A stretch of DNA of 64,000 nt, taken from contig NZ_BBWH01000005.1 in assembly GCF_001463705.1 (NCBI RefSeq), positions 30,286-94,285 on the forward strand, in the 5' to 3' direction. This stretch comes from Aureimonas sp. AU12 (GTDB taxonomy: Bacteria; Pseudomonadota; Alphaproteobacteria; Rhizobiales; Rhizobiaceae). A program made the position numbers and the translations under genes. Shown piece after piece: positions 18,051 to 26,260 of this stretch (position 1 is the first letter of the stretch; every line of letters starts with the position of its first letter). Under the pieces are notes generated by a model. It made no database searches. It was not told the origin of the DNA and was given only the letters and a program-made list of their open reading frames with translations.

Positions 18051-18160
18051 GCGCGACCTCGTTCAACTTCCACTGGACGATGAGGTAGGCGGGCATCGAG
18101 GCCGGCACAAGGGCGCGACGGATGCCGCGCCAGCCTCGGGCCAGCCCTCGGGAGCCGGTG

Positions 18161-19834
18161 TCAGGCCAGCATGGCCTGCAAGGTCTCCAGCCGGTCGGCC
18201 TCGGCGGCGGGCTTGTCCCAGCGCAGGCGCGAGACGCGGGGAAAGCGCATGGCGACGCCGGATTTGTGGCGCGTCGAGCGGGCCAGCCCTTCGAAGGCGA
18301 CCTCGATCACCAGCCCGTGGTCGGGCTCGGCCCGCACCGAGCGGACCGGGCCGAACCGGTCGATCGTATTGTCGCGAATGTACTTGTCGAGCTGCTTCAG
18401 CTCCTCGTCGGTGAAGCCGAAATAGGCCTTGCCCACCGGCACCAGCTCGGGATGGTCCTCCGGCCCGGTCCAGACGCCGAACGTGTAGTCGGAATAGAAG
18501 CTCGACCGCTTTCCGTGGCCGCGCTGGGCATACATCAGCACGGCGTCGATCAGATGCGGATCCTGCTTCCACTTGAACCACGGCCCTTTCGGGCGCCCCG
18601 GCACATAGGCCGAGTCCCAGCGCTTGAGCATCACCCCCTCGATCACCGGGTGGGGCGGCTCGCGCCGGAAGGCGGCGAGCTCGTCGAAGCCGGCGAACCC
18701 GACGAAGGGCGAGATGTCGAAGCGCGTCGGCTCCAGCGAAGCGACGAAGCGGTCCAGCCGCAACCGGCGCTCCGCGAAGGGTAGCGTGCGCAGGTCCTCC
18801 GGGCCGTCCTGCAGGAGATCGTAGGTGCGCATAAAAACCGGATGCTTCTTCATCACCGCCGCCGACACGCTCTTGCGGTTCAGCCGCTGCTGCAGGTCGG
18901 AGAACGTGCCGACCACGATGTCGTCGCGCGGCGGGCCCGCATGCGGCTCGACCTTCGGCGTGCCCTTGGCCGTGGCGGGCCGCGCCACGAGCAGTTCGCC
19001 GTCGAGCGAGCCCTCGAAGGTCATGAAGTCGAGGAGATCGGGAAAGGCGCCGGAAATATCGTCGCCGGTGCGCGAGTAGAGCCGCCGCACGCCGCGCTCC
19101 ACCGTCGCCTGGACGCGGATGCCGTCCCATTTCCACTCGGCGGCATAGTCCTCCGGCGTGATGCGCCCGTAGTCCGGCTCCTCCAGCGGCTGCGAGAGCA
19201 TCACCGGCCGGAAGGGCGAGGCCGCCGCCGAGACCGGCTTCTCCGCCCGCCCCTCCAGCCAGGCGAAGAGCGGCTCGTAGGGCGGCGTCAGCCCGTGCCA
19301 GAGCTCCTCGATGCCGGTGATGTCGGTCTCGCCGAAATCGGCGAGTGCCTGCTTGGCGAGCCGCGAGGAGACGCCGATGCGCAGCGATCCCGTCACGAGC
19401 TTGAGAAGCGCGTAGCGGCCGGAGGAATCCAGCCGGTCCAGCCATTCCTCGATGAGCTTCGGCCCCTCGGCCCGCGTCGCGGCATCGAGCGTGGCGACGA
19501 CCTCGGCGAGCGTCGGAATGTCGTTGCGCCCGTGCATCTCGCCGTCGTGGGGCGAGGGCCAGACGAGCGCGATCGTCTCGGCGAGATCGCCGACATAGTC
19601 GTAGGAATAGCCGAACAGCACCTCGTCCATGCGCTCAACCATCAGCGCCCGGAGCATCGCGGGCTTCACCGAGCGGATGTCGAGTTCGCCGGTGATCGCC
19701 GCCAGCGCGTAGCCGCGCTCAGGATCGGGCACGGCGCGGAAATAGTCCGCCATTAGCTTCAGCTTGCCGTTGCGCGAGGGCGTCAGCACGAGACGGTCGA
19801 GGAGTTCGGCGAAGCGCTGCAAGAGGTCTGCCAT
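18161..19834 (-). CDS. ATP-dependent DNA ligase (bacterial 'cisplatin damage response' type)
   Basis: 557-aa ligase. An N-terminal helical DNA-binding domain (residues about 1-200) is followed by the nucleotidyltransferase core with the adenylation lysine in AEWKWDGIR (about Lys235), then YSRTGDDISGAFPDL, SLDGELLVAR, EGVMLKRWDSAYVPGR and FKWK, and a C-terminal OB domain (TFGVW, VGKAYFGFTDEEL). These are the ordered motifs of ATP-dependent ligases. The length and N-terminal domain match the stand-alone bacterial family linked to DNA-damage tolerance in Pseudomonas and rhizobia. The usual partners (an Lhr-like helicase, a PdeM-like nuclease and an associated exonuclease of the metallo-beta-lactamase type) are not next to it. 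Confidence 0.9.
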   Translation of the reverse strand: MADLLQRFAELLDRLVLTPSRNGKLKLMADYFRAVPDPERGYALAAITGELDIRSVKPAMLRALMVERMDEVLFGYSYDYVGDLAETIALVWPSPHDGEMHGRNDIPTLAEVVATLDAATRAEGPKLIEEWLDRLDSSGRYALLKLVTGSLRIGVSSRLAKQALADFGETDITGIEELWHGLTPPYEPLFAWLEGRAEKPVSAAASPFRPVMLSQPLEEPDYGRITPEDYAAEWKWDGIRVQATVERGVRRLYSRTGDDISGAFPDLLDFMTFEGSLDGELLVARPATAKGTPKVEPHAGPPRDDIVVGTFSDLQQRLNRKSVSAAVMKKHPVFMRTYDLLQDGPEDLRTLPFAERRLRLDRFVASLEPTRFDISPFVGFAGFDELAAFRREPPHPVIEGVMLKRWDSAYVPGRPKGPWFKWKQDPHLIDAVLMYAQRGHGKRSSFYSDYTFGVWTGPEDHPELVPVGKAYFGFTDEELKQLDKYIRDNTIDRFGPVRSVRAEPDHGLVIEVAFEGLARSTRHKSGVAMRFPRVSRLRWDKPAAEADRLETLQAMLA

Positions 19835-19900
19835 CCCGGTGGTCCGCCAGGGATGGCGGAGACCTTTGGAGATAGGCCGGCGCCGCCGCGCCGCCAGCCG

Positions 19901-20713
19901 TCAGGCGATGACGGGCATCGGCCGTGCGATGGCGTCGATCTGGCGCTGGGCGCGAAGGTTGAGGTGATGGCGCGCGGTGTAGACGGCATCAGCGTCCATC
20001 TCGGGCTCGCGGATCAGCCACTCGAGATAGTCCGTCGGCACGTCGCGCATCACGACGCCCTTGTGCCGCCCGAAGCGCAGGCGCGCCAGCAGCGCCGGTT
20101 CGTTCGAGACACGCGTCGCCCGTGCCATGAAGTCGGCGATGTCGGCGCAGCGCGGCATCAGCTCCGCCGCCGTCCGGCGCAGGAGAACCGCGGTGCAGAG
20201 CGCATCGAACAGCGCCCGGTGCGGATGGAGGCCCGCCAGATCCGGCTCGACCTCGCTGAGGTCGAGCGGCACGTATTTCACCAGGGACTGCAGCCCGTGC
20301 GCCTTCACTTCGGGAAAGGCCCTGAGCGCCAGCTTGTAGGTGCAGAGCCACGTGCCGGGCAGGCGCAGGCGCGAGCGGTCGAAGCTGGCGCGCTGGGCGG
20401 CGAAGACATGGGCCGTGGCGAAGGGCTGGACGGCCTCGGCGAAGGGCGGGGCGCCCTCCAGCATCTCGTCGGTGATCTTGTGGACCCGGCGCGCATGCGG
20501 GTTGATCTCGATGCCGGCCGGGCTTGCCAGCGTCTGCATCGGATTGAAGATGCGGCCCGTCGCCAGATCGAGATCGACCGATCCGATCTCGATGACGGCG
20601 TCGTCCTCCAGCCTGTGGCCCGCGGTCTCCGTGTCGATGACGCGAACGAGCGTTTCGGGAACCACGGGAAACAGGGTCGGGGCGGCAGGCGCGGCTGGAA
20701 AAAGCTCGGTCAT
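19901..20713 (-). CDS. DnaQ-type 3'-5' exonuclease (ExoX-like)
   Basis: 270-aa DEDD-family exonuclease. The Exo I motif is VIDTETAG at about residues 25-32, with the partner Glu in IEIG. Exo II lies near FAAQRASFDRS, and Exo III lies around HPHRALFDALCTAVLL. A C-terminal segment (LRFGRHKGVVMRDVPTDYLEWLIR, read as a DUF3820-like module) is typical of exodeoxyribonuclease X-like proteins. Probably single-strand DNA trimming in repair. It is transcribed toward the DNA ligase gene, 66 bp apart, so a shared repair role is possible. Confidence 0.82.
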   Translation of the reverse strand: MTELFPAAPAAPTLFPVVPETLVRVIDTETAGHRLEDDAVIEIGSVDLDLATGRIFNPMQTLASPAGIEINPHARRVHKITDEMLEGAPPFAEAVQPFATAHVFAAQRASFDRSRLRLPGTWLCTYKLALRAFPEVKAHGLQSLVKYVPLDLSEVEPDLAGLHPHRALFDALCTAVLLRRTAAELMPRCADIADFMARATRVSNEPALLARLRFGRHKGVVMRDVPTDYLEWLIREPEMDADAVYTARHHLNLRAQRQIDAIARPMPVIA

Positions 20714-20858
20714 CTCGTTCTAGATCGGCCGATCCGCGCCGCGATGCAAGAGACGCGACCGCGCGACGCGGGGGCGCGGGAAGCTGCATCGCAATGCCGC
20801 GCGCATCTGAGCGGAGGCGCGATCGATCGCAGCCCGCCGCGAGCGAATTTTGCTCTTC

Positions 20859-21845
20859 TCAGGAACCGGCGAGGGTCAGCACCGAGAAGAAGTCGCGGTC
20901 GGCCGGGCTCATGCCGAGTTCGGCGCCGCCGATCAGGTGGATCTGCCCGCCGGACAGCGTCGCCAAGCCCACCAGATTGCCGAAGTTGGCGTTGCCGGCA
21001 TTCAGCGGCTGCTGGAGGTCGTAGTCGCGCTCGGGCTGGCCGTCGAGGAAGGAGCGGCCGACCGCCAGCGAGAGGTGGTCGGTCAGCGGCACGAGATGCA
21101 CGAGCAGGCGCTCGCCCGTCAGCTTCTCGAGGCTCACCGTTCCGTCCGCCGCCTTCGCAATCCGGCAACGGTGCGAGCCGACCGTCTTCGCCCCCTCCTC
21201 CAGGAAGCCGAACCAGCGCAGGGTGCATTCGGTCTCGCCCGGCTGCGCTGCGATCGGGGCGGCAAGCGGCGCGCCCTCGGCGCCGGGATCGTCGGCCAGG
21301 AGGCGCGCGACGCCGAGCGCCGCCTTCGTGCCGCCATCGGTGGACACGTCGCCGAGCCCGGCCAGCGTACGCCGGATGCGCGCCGGCAGATCGATCACGC
21401 CCTCGCGGTCGCCATCAGACAGGGTCGAAAGGCTCGCCTCGCATTCCTCGGCGCAGCGACCGCCGAAAGGGGCGGCGAGATCGCCGGGCTCCGACGCGAT
21501 CGGCGGAACCGGCGGTAGCGCCTCCGCACCACCCAGATCGAGGAGCCCGCCGATTTCGGCGGTGCGGGCCGCCTTGTCGTAGATGCAGACGACGCTGCGT
21601 CGCGCCGCGCCGCCCTTCTCGCTTCCCTGCAGCACGGCGATGCCGAACCGCTCGGAGCCGAAGGGATCGACGGTGATCCCGGTGGTATCCAGCACCCCCT
21701 CGCCGGCCGCACGGCACGCCGTCTCGACGCCGGCGCGAAACTCGCCCCAGGCCTCATCCGACGAGGCGCGGGCCTGCAACGCGAATGCGGCGACCCCGGT
21801 CAGGAGCGCGGCGGCAACGGCCAGCGAGCGGGAACGGACGGACAT
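20859..21845 (-). CDS. Secreted protein of unknown function
   Basis: 328-aa exported protein. The N-terminus MSVRSRSLAVAAALLTGVAAFALQARAS is a clear signal peptide with cleavage after ARA. GAGGAG lies upstream of this ATG, which decides the start over longer readings. The mature part has several Cys residues (CRAAGEG, VVCIYD, GGRCAEEC, ECTLRWF, SHRC) that could form disulfides in the periplasm, and no recognised catalytic motif. Rhizobial proteins of this kind are annotated as hypothetical. It is divergent from the nitronate monooxygenase gene. Confidence 0.65.
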   Translation of the reverse strand: MSVRSRSLAVAAALLTGVAAFALQARASSDEAWGEFRAGVETACRAAGEGVLDTTGITVDPFGSERFGIAVLQGSEKGGAARRSVVCIYDKAARTAEIGGLLDLGGAEALPPVPPIASEPGDLAAPFGGRCAEECEASLSTLSDGDREGVIDLPARIRRTLAGLGDVSTDGGTKAALGVARLLADDPGAEGAPLAAPIAAQPGETECTLRWFGFLEEGAKTVGSHRCRIAKAADGTVSLEKLTGERLLVHLVPLTDHLSLAVGRSFLDGQPERDYDLQQPLNAGNANFGNLVGLATLSGGQIHLIGGAELGMSPADRDFFSVLTLAGS

Positions 21846-22041
21846 GGGCGGTCTCCTCGAAGCAGCGAACGCCACCCTCATGCCCGCCAAATCGGGTGAT
21901 AGCGCGACCGAGCGGCGGCGCACGCTAGCCGTCGCGATCACCCGCACGTCGCCCCGCCCGTCGGCCCGACTTGGCAAGCCGGCCGGGCTCGGCTACGCCT
22001 GTGCTGGACTTACGTTTACGTCAATCATCGAGGATGACCCG

Positions 22042-23001
22042 ATGGCCCTGCCCGAAGTCCTGCGCAACCGGCTGCGCATCCCCGCGATCGCGGCGCCGCT
22101 CTTCATCATCTCGCATCCCCCGCTGGTGATCGCACAGGCGAAGGCCGGCATCGTCGGCTCGTTTCCCGCCCTCAACGCGCGGCCGGCCGAGCAGCTCGAG
22201 GACTGGCTGAGCGAGATCGGCGAGGCGCTGGCGGCGCACGATCGCAGCCATCCCGAACGCCCGGCCGCGCCCTTCGCGGTGAACCAGATCGTTCACAAGT
22301 CGAACACGCGGCTGGAGGCGGATCTGGCGCTTTGCGTGAAGCACCAGGTGCCGCTGGTCATCACCTCGCTCGGCGCCGTGGCGGAGGTCAACGACGCCGT
22401 GCACTCCTATGGCGGGATCGTGCTGCACGACGTGATCAACGACCGTTTCGCCCACAAGGCGATCGAGAAGGGCGCGGATGGGCTGGTCGCGGTCGCCGCG
22501 GGCGCCGGAGGCCATGCCGGCACGCTCTCGCCCTTCGCGCTCGTCGGCGAGATCCGGCGCTGGTTCGACGGGCCGCTCTTCCTGTCGGGCGCCATCGCCA
22601 GCGGCGACGCGATCCTGAGCGCACAGGCGATGGGTGCCGATGGCGCCTATATCGGCTCGGCTTTCATCGCCACCGAAGAGGCCCGCGCCAGCGAGGCCTA
22701 CAAGGCGGGCATCGTCGCCGGCCATGCCGCCGACATCGTCTACACCAGCCTCTTCACCGGCGTTCACGGCAATTACCTGCGTGCCTCGATCGAGGCTGCC
22801 GGGCTCGACCCCGACGCCCTGCCGACCGGCGACCCAAAGACGATGAACTTCGGCGGCGATTCGGCCGCCAAGGCCTGGCGCGACATCTGGGGCTCGGGCC
22901 AGGGCATCGGCGCGGTCGACGCGGTCCTGCCCGTCGCCGCGCTCGTCGAGCGCTTCGCCACCGAATACGCCGCCGCCCGCGCCCGCCTCTGCGCTGGTTG
23001 A
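22042..23001 (+). CDS. Nitronate monooxygenase family flavoprotein
   Basis: 319-aa TIM-barrel FMN enzyme of the NMO/2-nitropropane-dioxygenase family. Recognised segments are RIPAIAAPLFIISHPPLVIAQ-type N-terminal strand, FAVNQIVHKSN, VPLVITSLGA, GADGLVAVAAGAGGHAGTLSP (FMN phosphate loop with catalytic His) and FLSGAIASGDAILSAQAMGADGAYIGSAFIAT. Enzymes of this family oxidise alkyl nitronates to carbonyls and nitrite, and some members have other substrates. It is the last complete chromosomal gene before tRNA-Thr. Confidence 0.87.
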   Translation: MALPEVLRNRLRIPAIAAPLFIISHPPLVIAQAKAGIVGSFPALNARPAEQLEDWLSEIGEALAAHDRSHPERPAAPFAVNQIVHKSNTRLEADLALCVKHQVPLVITSLGAVAEVNDAVHSYGGIVLHDVINDRFAHKAIEKGADGLVAVAAGAGGHAGTLSPFALVGEIRRWFDGPLFLSGAIASGDAILSAQAMGADGAYIGSAFIATEEARASEAYKAGIVAGHAADIVYTSLFTGVHGNYLRASIEAAGLDPDALPTGDPKTMNFGGDSAAKAWRDIWGSGQGIGAVDAVLPVAALVERFATEYAAARARLCAG

Positions 23002-23140
23002 TCCACGGCCGATGCGGGTCGACGCCGCACCACCTGCCTCAAGCCAGCCTCGTCGTAACTTCCTTGCATTCGAGGCTTGAAACCGTCGCACTTTGTGGGT
23101 ATCAGCACGCCATCGCCCGGATCGAGACGAACCGGGACGG

Positions 23141-23216
23141 GCCGCTTTAGCTCAGTTGGTAGAGCACGTCATTCGTAATGACGGGGTCAGGTGTTCGAGT
23201 CACCTAAGCGGCACCA
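23141..23216 (+). tRNA. tRNA-Thr(CGT)
   Basis: A 76-nt gene with full cloverleaf: acceptor stem GCCGCTT/AAGCGGC, D arm GCTC..GAGC, anticodon stem CGTCA/TGACG with loop TTCGTAA (anticodon CGT, reading ACG), T arm AGGTG/CACCT with TTCGAGT, and encoded CCA. Its 3' half from the anticodon loop onward is the left prophage attachment core, so the mature gene is a host 5' half joined to a phage-supplied 3' half with identical sequence. It remains intact. Confidence 0.97.
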
Positions 23217-23217
23217 T
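23171..23217 (+). repeat. attL core (47 bp, 3' half of tRNA-Thr)
   Basis: Identical base for base to 62763-62809. It begins in the anticodon loop (ATTCGTAATG) and runs through the T arm and CCA to one base past the gene. Flanking bases differ immediately on both sides (C versus A before, A versus T after), which defines the core exactly. Confidence 0.95.
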
Positions 23218-23268
23218 ATTTTTCAAGCACTTAGCCTAAGCCGACGAGAACAGTAAGAGAACTCGTAA

Positions 23269-23301
23269 GAGGCGTAAGAGGTTTGTGCCCTCTTACGCCT
23301 C
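23269..23301. repeat. Palindrome, left-end copy of the CGTAAGAGG family
   Basis: A 13-bp perfect inverted repeat (GAGGCGTAAGAGG / CCTCTTACGCCTC) with a 7-nt loop, 10 bp past the stop codon of the leftward receptor-binding-protein gene. Two further GTAAGAG units precede it as direct repeats. Related palindromes occur after the terminase small subunit and integrase genes. Position at three gene ends suggests a transcript 3' end, but no clear U-run follows. Confidence 0.6.
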
Positions 23302-23310
23302 ACATGGTTC

Positions 23311-25425
23311 TTATGCCGCCGTGTAGACGGCCGAGCTGCGCGCCGTGAATTTCGCACCGACGCCGTTGTTCGCGTCGACCTCGGCCCACAGCGCATCGCC
23401 GGCGACGATCCCGCTCGTAGCCCACGTCCAGGTCGAGCCCGTCAGGGTCGCCACCAGCGTTCCCGATCCGATCGTGGCATCGCCGCCCTTGTAGATCCGG
23501 CGCTCGGCGAAGTCGGTTTCTGTCAGGCCCGCCGGCACGAACGATCCGGGGTTGACGCGGATCGTGCCGGCGCCGCCCGACAGCACGCCGAACAGCGCCA
23601 GCGGCGTTGCGACGGCGCCGAGATGCGCCGGGCGGTGGCGGGTCCGATCGTTAATCGCCCAACCGAACGGCTGCTCGATCTCGATGTCGGCTTCGGGCAG
23701 AGCGCCGGCGCCATAGCGGAAGCTGATCGTCTTCTTGGCGGTGCCGACCGACGTTGCCGGCGCCGACGGCCGCGCGATCAGGATCGTGTCGAGGGTGTAG
23801 GAGATCGGAGCGGTGGTGCCGGCGTTGGCAGCCGCCTGATAGCTGCCGGACTGCGCTACCGAGCCCAGCTCGAAGCCGTAACCCAGATACCCCGGCGGCA
23901 GCTTCGCGCCCATGCCGGCGAGCGCATACTGTCCGGGCGTCAGGGCCAGCGGCAGCGCCGTCTTGTCCTCATACTTGATGATGCCGGCGGCCGAGCCGCT
24001 GCCACCAGCGCGGATGACCTGTTTCTTGCGGCCGTTCGTGGTGTCCACCAACGAGGCGACAATGCCGTTCGAACCCGTCGTGGTCGAGATGGCCTTGCTC
24101 GACGGCACCGTGCCCTGGACGGGCGCAGTGACGACGCCAGACCCGGACACAGCGAGGTCGCGATCGGGATCTCGCTGCGCACCCATCTTCGGGTACGTGC
24201 CGGCGAAGATCATGTCGAGGACCTGCGCCTTCGTCGCCGGCGCGAGATGCGGTTCGATCGCCGCCATGATCAGCTGCGCGCCCTTGTCCGCCCCGATCTC
24301 GTGCGGGTGGACCAAGTTTGCGTCGTTCGCCACTTCGGCCGGGACGATCGACGAGCAGTCGATCAGGACAACACGCGGGTCGCTCGCCTTCAGCGCGTTG
24401 ATGTAGTCCCGCTGAAGGTTCCAGACCGTCGCCCGATAAGTCGCCTCGGCGCCTTTACCGGACGGCCATGTCATCATGATCGGCAGACGCAGCGCCTGCG
24501 GGTTTGACTGGACGTAGTAGCTGACGGCCGTCTTCCAGTCGTTCAGGCTGGCAGGGCTCGCCACCGGATCGGTCGAGAGCACGTCGTCATTGGCGCCGCA
24601 GGTGAGGAAGAACGGAACGTCCGCCTTCTGCGCAGCCTGCGCATCGAGCGCCAGCGGATAGATCCAGGGCGTGTTCGTGCCGATCGTGCGAGCGATCGTC
24701 GTGCCCGAGCGCGCGATGAGTGAGACCGGCGAGGGCTGCATGCGCAGGCCGAGGCGGCGTTCGAAGACGCCCCACATGTTGCGCAGGCCGGCGGCGCTGC
24801 CCTCCGAGGCGATGCCGTCGCCGGTCGCGTTCATGACGGCGCCGATCGGCACGAGGTTCGAGGCCACTGCAGGTGTCGCCGTCTCGCTCGGCGACCACGG
24901 ACCGCGCCCGATCGCATTCACAGCGGCCGTCTGCACCTGGTAGGGCGTGCCGTTCGCCAAACCCGCGAGCGCCTGGCCGGAGGCGATCCCCGTCGTGATC
25001 GTCCAGTTCTGCCCGTCGGTCGATCGCCGCGCATCGTACGACGTGATGGGCGAGCCGCCGTCGCCCGGCGCGGCCGCCGGCTCGACCTTGATCTGGGCGT
25101 CGCCCGCCGTCAGCGTCGGCTTCGCCATCTGCAGCGGCACGCTTGCTCCCGGCACCACCGCGCCCACCGGCGCCACCGTCACGGCACCGAGGAGAACTTG
25201 CGTCACCACGAGGGCGAGCTTGGCGGGCGTGCCGCTGACCGCCACCGTGCAGTCGATCACGTCGCCGGCTTTCAGGCCGAAGCGGCGGGCGGCCGCGTCG
25301 AAGTAGCCGGCGGCCGCGAGCTCGGCGCCGGAATCCTCCGTCGAGTAGACATAGGCGTTGGATCGCCCCTGCCGGATCCGGTCGCTCGTCGCGAAGCGGG
25401 AGAGCGCGCGTGCGCGAAAAGCCAT
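23311..25425 (-). CDS. Receptor-binding protein / tailspike with FN3 and SGNH-hydrolase-like domains
   Basis: 704-aa virion protein with four parts. Residues 1-85 are closely related to the 86-aa virion protein at 41569-41829 (shared ALSRFATSDR, YVYST, AAGYFD, VTV) and probably form the attachment domain. Residues about 100-187 are a fibronectin type III module (ITSYDARRSTDGQNW). Residues about 190-400 resemble an SGNH esterase: block I GDGIASEG near 203, block III CGANDD near 276, and NLVHPHEIG near 371 (catalytic Asp/His position). The remainder is beta-rich. Block I has Gly where the catalytic Ser is expected, so activity is doubtful. It is the last gene of the leftward late operon and probably recognises or modifies host surface glycans. 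Confidence 0.7.
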   Translation of the reverse strand: MAFRARALSRFATSDRIRQGRSNAYVYSTEDSGAELAAAGYFDAAARRFGLKAGDVIDCTVAVSGTPAKLALVVTQVLLGAVTVAPVGAVVPGASVPLQMAKPTLTAGDAQIKVEPAAAPGDGGSPITSYDARRSTDGQNWTITTGIASGQALAGLANGTPYQVQTAAVNAIGRGPWSPSETATPAVASNLVPIGAVMNATGDGIASEGSAAGLRNMWGVFERRLGLRMQPSPVSLIARSGTTIARTIGTNTPWIYPLALDAQAAQKADVPFFLTCGANDDVLSTDPVASPASLNDWKTAVSYYVQSNPQALRLPIMMTWPSGKGAEATYRATVWNLQRDYINALKASDPRVVLIDCSSIVPAEVANDANLVHPHEIGADKGAQLIMAAIEPHLAPATKAQVLDMIFAGTYPKMGAQRDPDRDLAVSGSGVVTAPVQGTVPSSKAISTTTGSNGIVASLVDTTNGRKKQVIRAGGSGSAAGIIKYEDKTALPLALTPGQYALAGMGAKLPPGYLGYGFELGSVAQSGSYQAAANAGTTAPISYTLDTILIARPSAPATSVGTAKKTISFRYGAGALPEADIEIEQPFGWAINDRTRHRPAHLGAVATPLALFGVLSGGAGTIRVNPGSFVPAGLTETDFAERRIYKGGDATIGSGTLVATLTGSTWTWATSGIVAGDALWAEVDANNGVGAKFTARSSAVYTAA

Positions 25426-25441
25426 GGGATCGTCTCCGGTG

Positions 25442-25873
25442 TCAGGGTTGGGTGGGTCGGCGCAGTTCGGAGCGCTTGCCGTCCATGCGCTCGAGGATCT
25501 CGCGGATGACGCGAATGTCGGACCCTTGGCTGTTCACCGTGGTCTCGAGGGCGCGGATGGCTTCCTTGGTGGAGTTGTTGGATTCCTCGCCGCGCGCGAC
25601 GCGAAACCCCAGCTCGTCGATCTTGCGCAACCCGTTCTCGACCGTGCGGAACCGCTCTTCGGTTCGGCCCTCGAGCGTCGCGAGTTCGGCCGCGCGATCC
25701 TTGTGGTAAGCGTCGTGACCGACGCGCCATTCGTTCAGCCGCTCGACTTGGTTGCCGAGCGTGAAGAAGGTGCTGAGCGCCGTGAACCCGACGGCACCCA
25801 CGGCGATCACCGTCTGGACATTCCAATTCTCTGTCAGCCAGGCCATGCGCCGCGTCGTCCGTTCCTGTGTCAT
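25442..25873 (-). CDS. Small membrane protein with coiled coil; holin candidate
   Basis: 143-aa protein with one membrane segment (about residues 20-39, TVIAVGAVGFTALSTFFTLG) followed by a long charged helical region (QVERLNEWRVGHDAY ... ERTVENGLRKIDELG) likely to form a coiled coil, and a polar tail. It directly follows the outer spanin gene (ATGA overlap). Position in the lysis cassette makes a holin or holin-regulating role possible, but the single membrane segment and large soluble domain also fit a virion or signalling protein. Start MTQERTTRR was chosen for the overlap with the o-spanin stop. Confidence 0.5.
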   Translation of the reverse strand: MTQERTTRRMAWLTENWNVQTVIAVGAVGFTALSTFFTLGNQVERLNEWRVGHDAYHKDRAAELATLEGRTEERFRTVENGLRKIDELGFRVARGEESNNSTKEAIRALETTVNSQGSDIRVIREILERMDGKRSELRRPTQP

Positions 25874-26094
25874 CGAGCCGCCTGCCAGCATCCGAGCCGA
25901 CGCCCGTTGGCGTCGTTGCCCTCGACGCGCTCGGCGCCGGCGCGGTCGGCCGCGATCAGCGCCACCGTCCCGGCCGGGCTAAGGCTGGCCTCGCGAAACC
26001 CCGCGCAGGCCGGCACAGGTGTCGACTGGCATCCCGCGAGCACGCAGAGCGCGAACGCAGAGATCCCGATCCGAAAGTGTCTTGCGCTCGGCAT
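25870..26094 (-). CDS. Outer-membrane spanin subunit (Rz1-like lipoprotein)
   Basis: 74-aa lipoprotein. The N-terminal signal ends in a lipobox LAGC with the acylated cysteine at residue 22, followed by QSTPVP, a proline-containing linker typical of o-spanins. The mature part is only about 53 residues. The gene starts inside the upstream inner-spanin gene in a different frame and overlaps it by 116 bp, the classic Rz/Rz1 nesting. With the i-spanin it is expected to fuse inner and outer membranes in the last lysis step. Confidence 0.75.
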   Translation of the reverse strand: MPSARHFRIGISAFALCVLAGCQSTPVPACAGFREASLSPAGTVALIAADRAGAERVEGNDANGRRLGCWQAAR

Positions 26095-26260
26095 CGTCGG
26101 CCGCCCTCTCCGTCTCGGCCGTCTGGGCGGCGGTTTGCATTTCGGCCGTCAGGGCAGCGCGCCCCGCCCGTTCGCCTGACCAGTGGCCGACCTGGTAGGC
26201 GATGGCGGCGCCGGCGATCGCGCCGACGCCGATCTTCAGGAAGTCGAGGGCGCCGAACAT
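25979..26260 (-). CDS. Inner-membrane spanin subunit (Rz-like)
   Basis: 93-aa protein. The N-terminal membrane anchor (IGVGAIAGAAIAYQVGHW, about residues 9-27) is followed by an Ala/Glu/Arg-rich helical ectodomain (EMQTAAQTAETERAADDAERKTL), as in inner spanins. There is a Cys in LCVRALRARG and another in DTCAG that could form disulfides. Its ATG overlaps the endolysin TGA (TGATG), and the Rz1-like lipoprotein gene is embedded in its 3' part. The two features together support the call more than the sequence alone. Confidence 0.7.
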   Translation of the reverse strand: MFGALDFLKIGVGAIAGAAIAYQVGHWSGERAGRAALTAEMQTAAQTAETERAADDAERKTLSDRDLCVRALRARGMPVDTCAGLRGVSRGQP

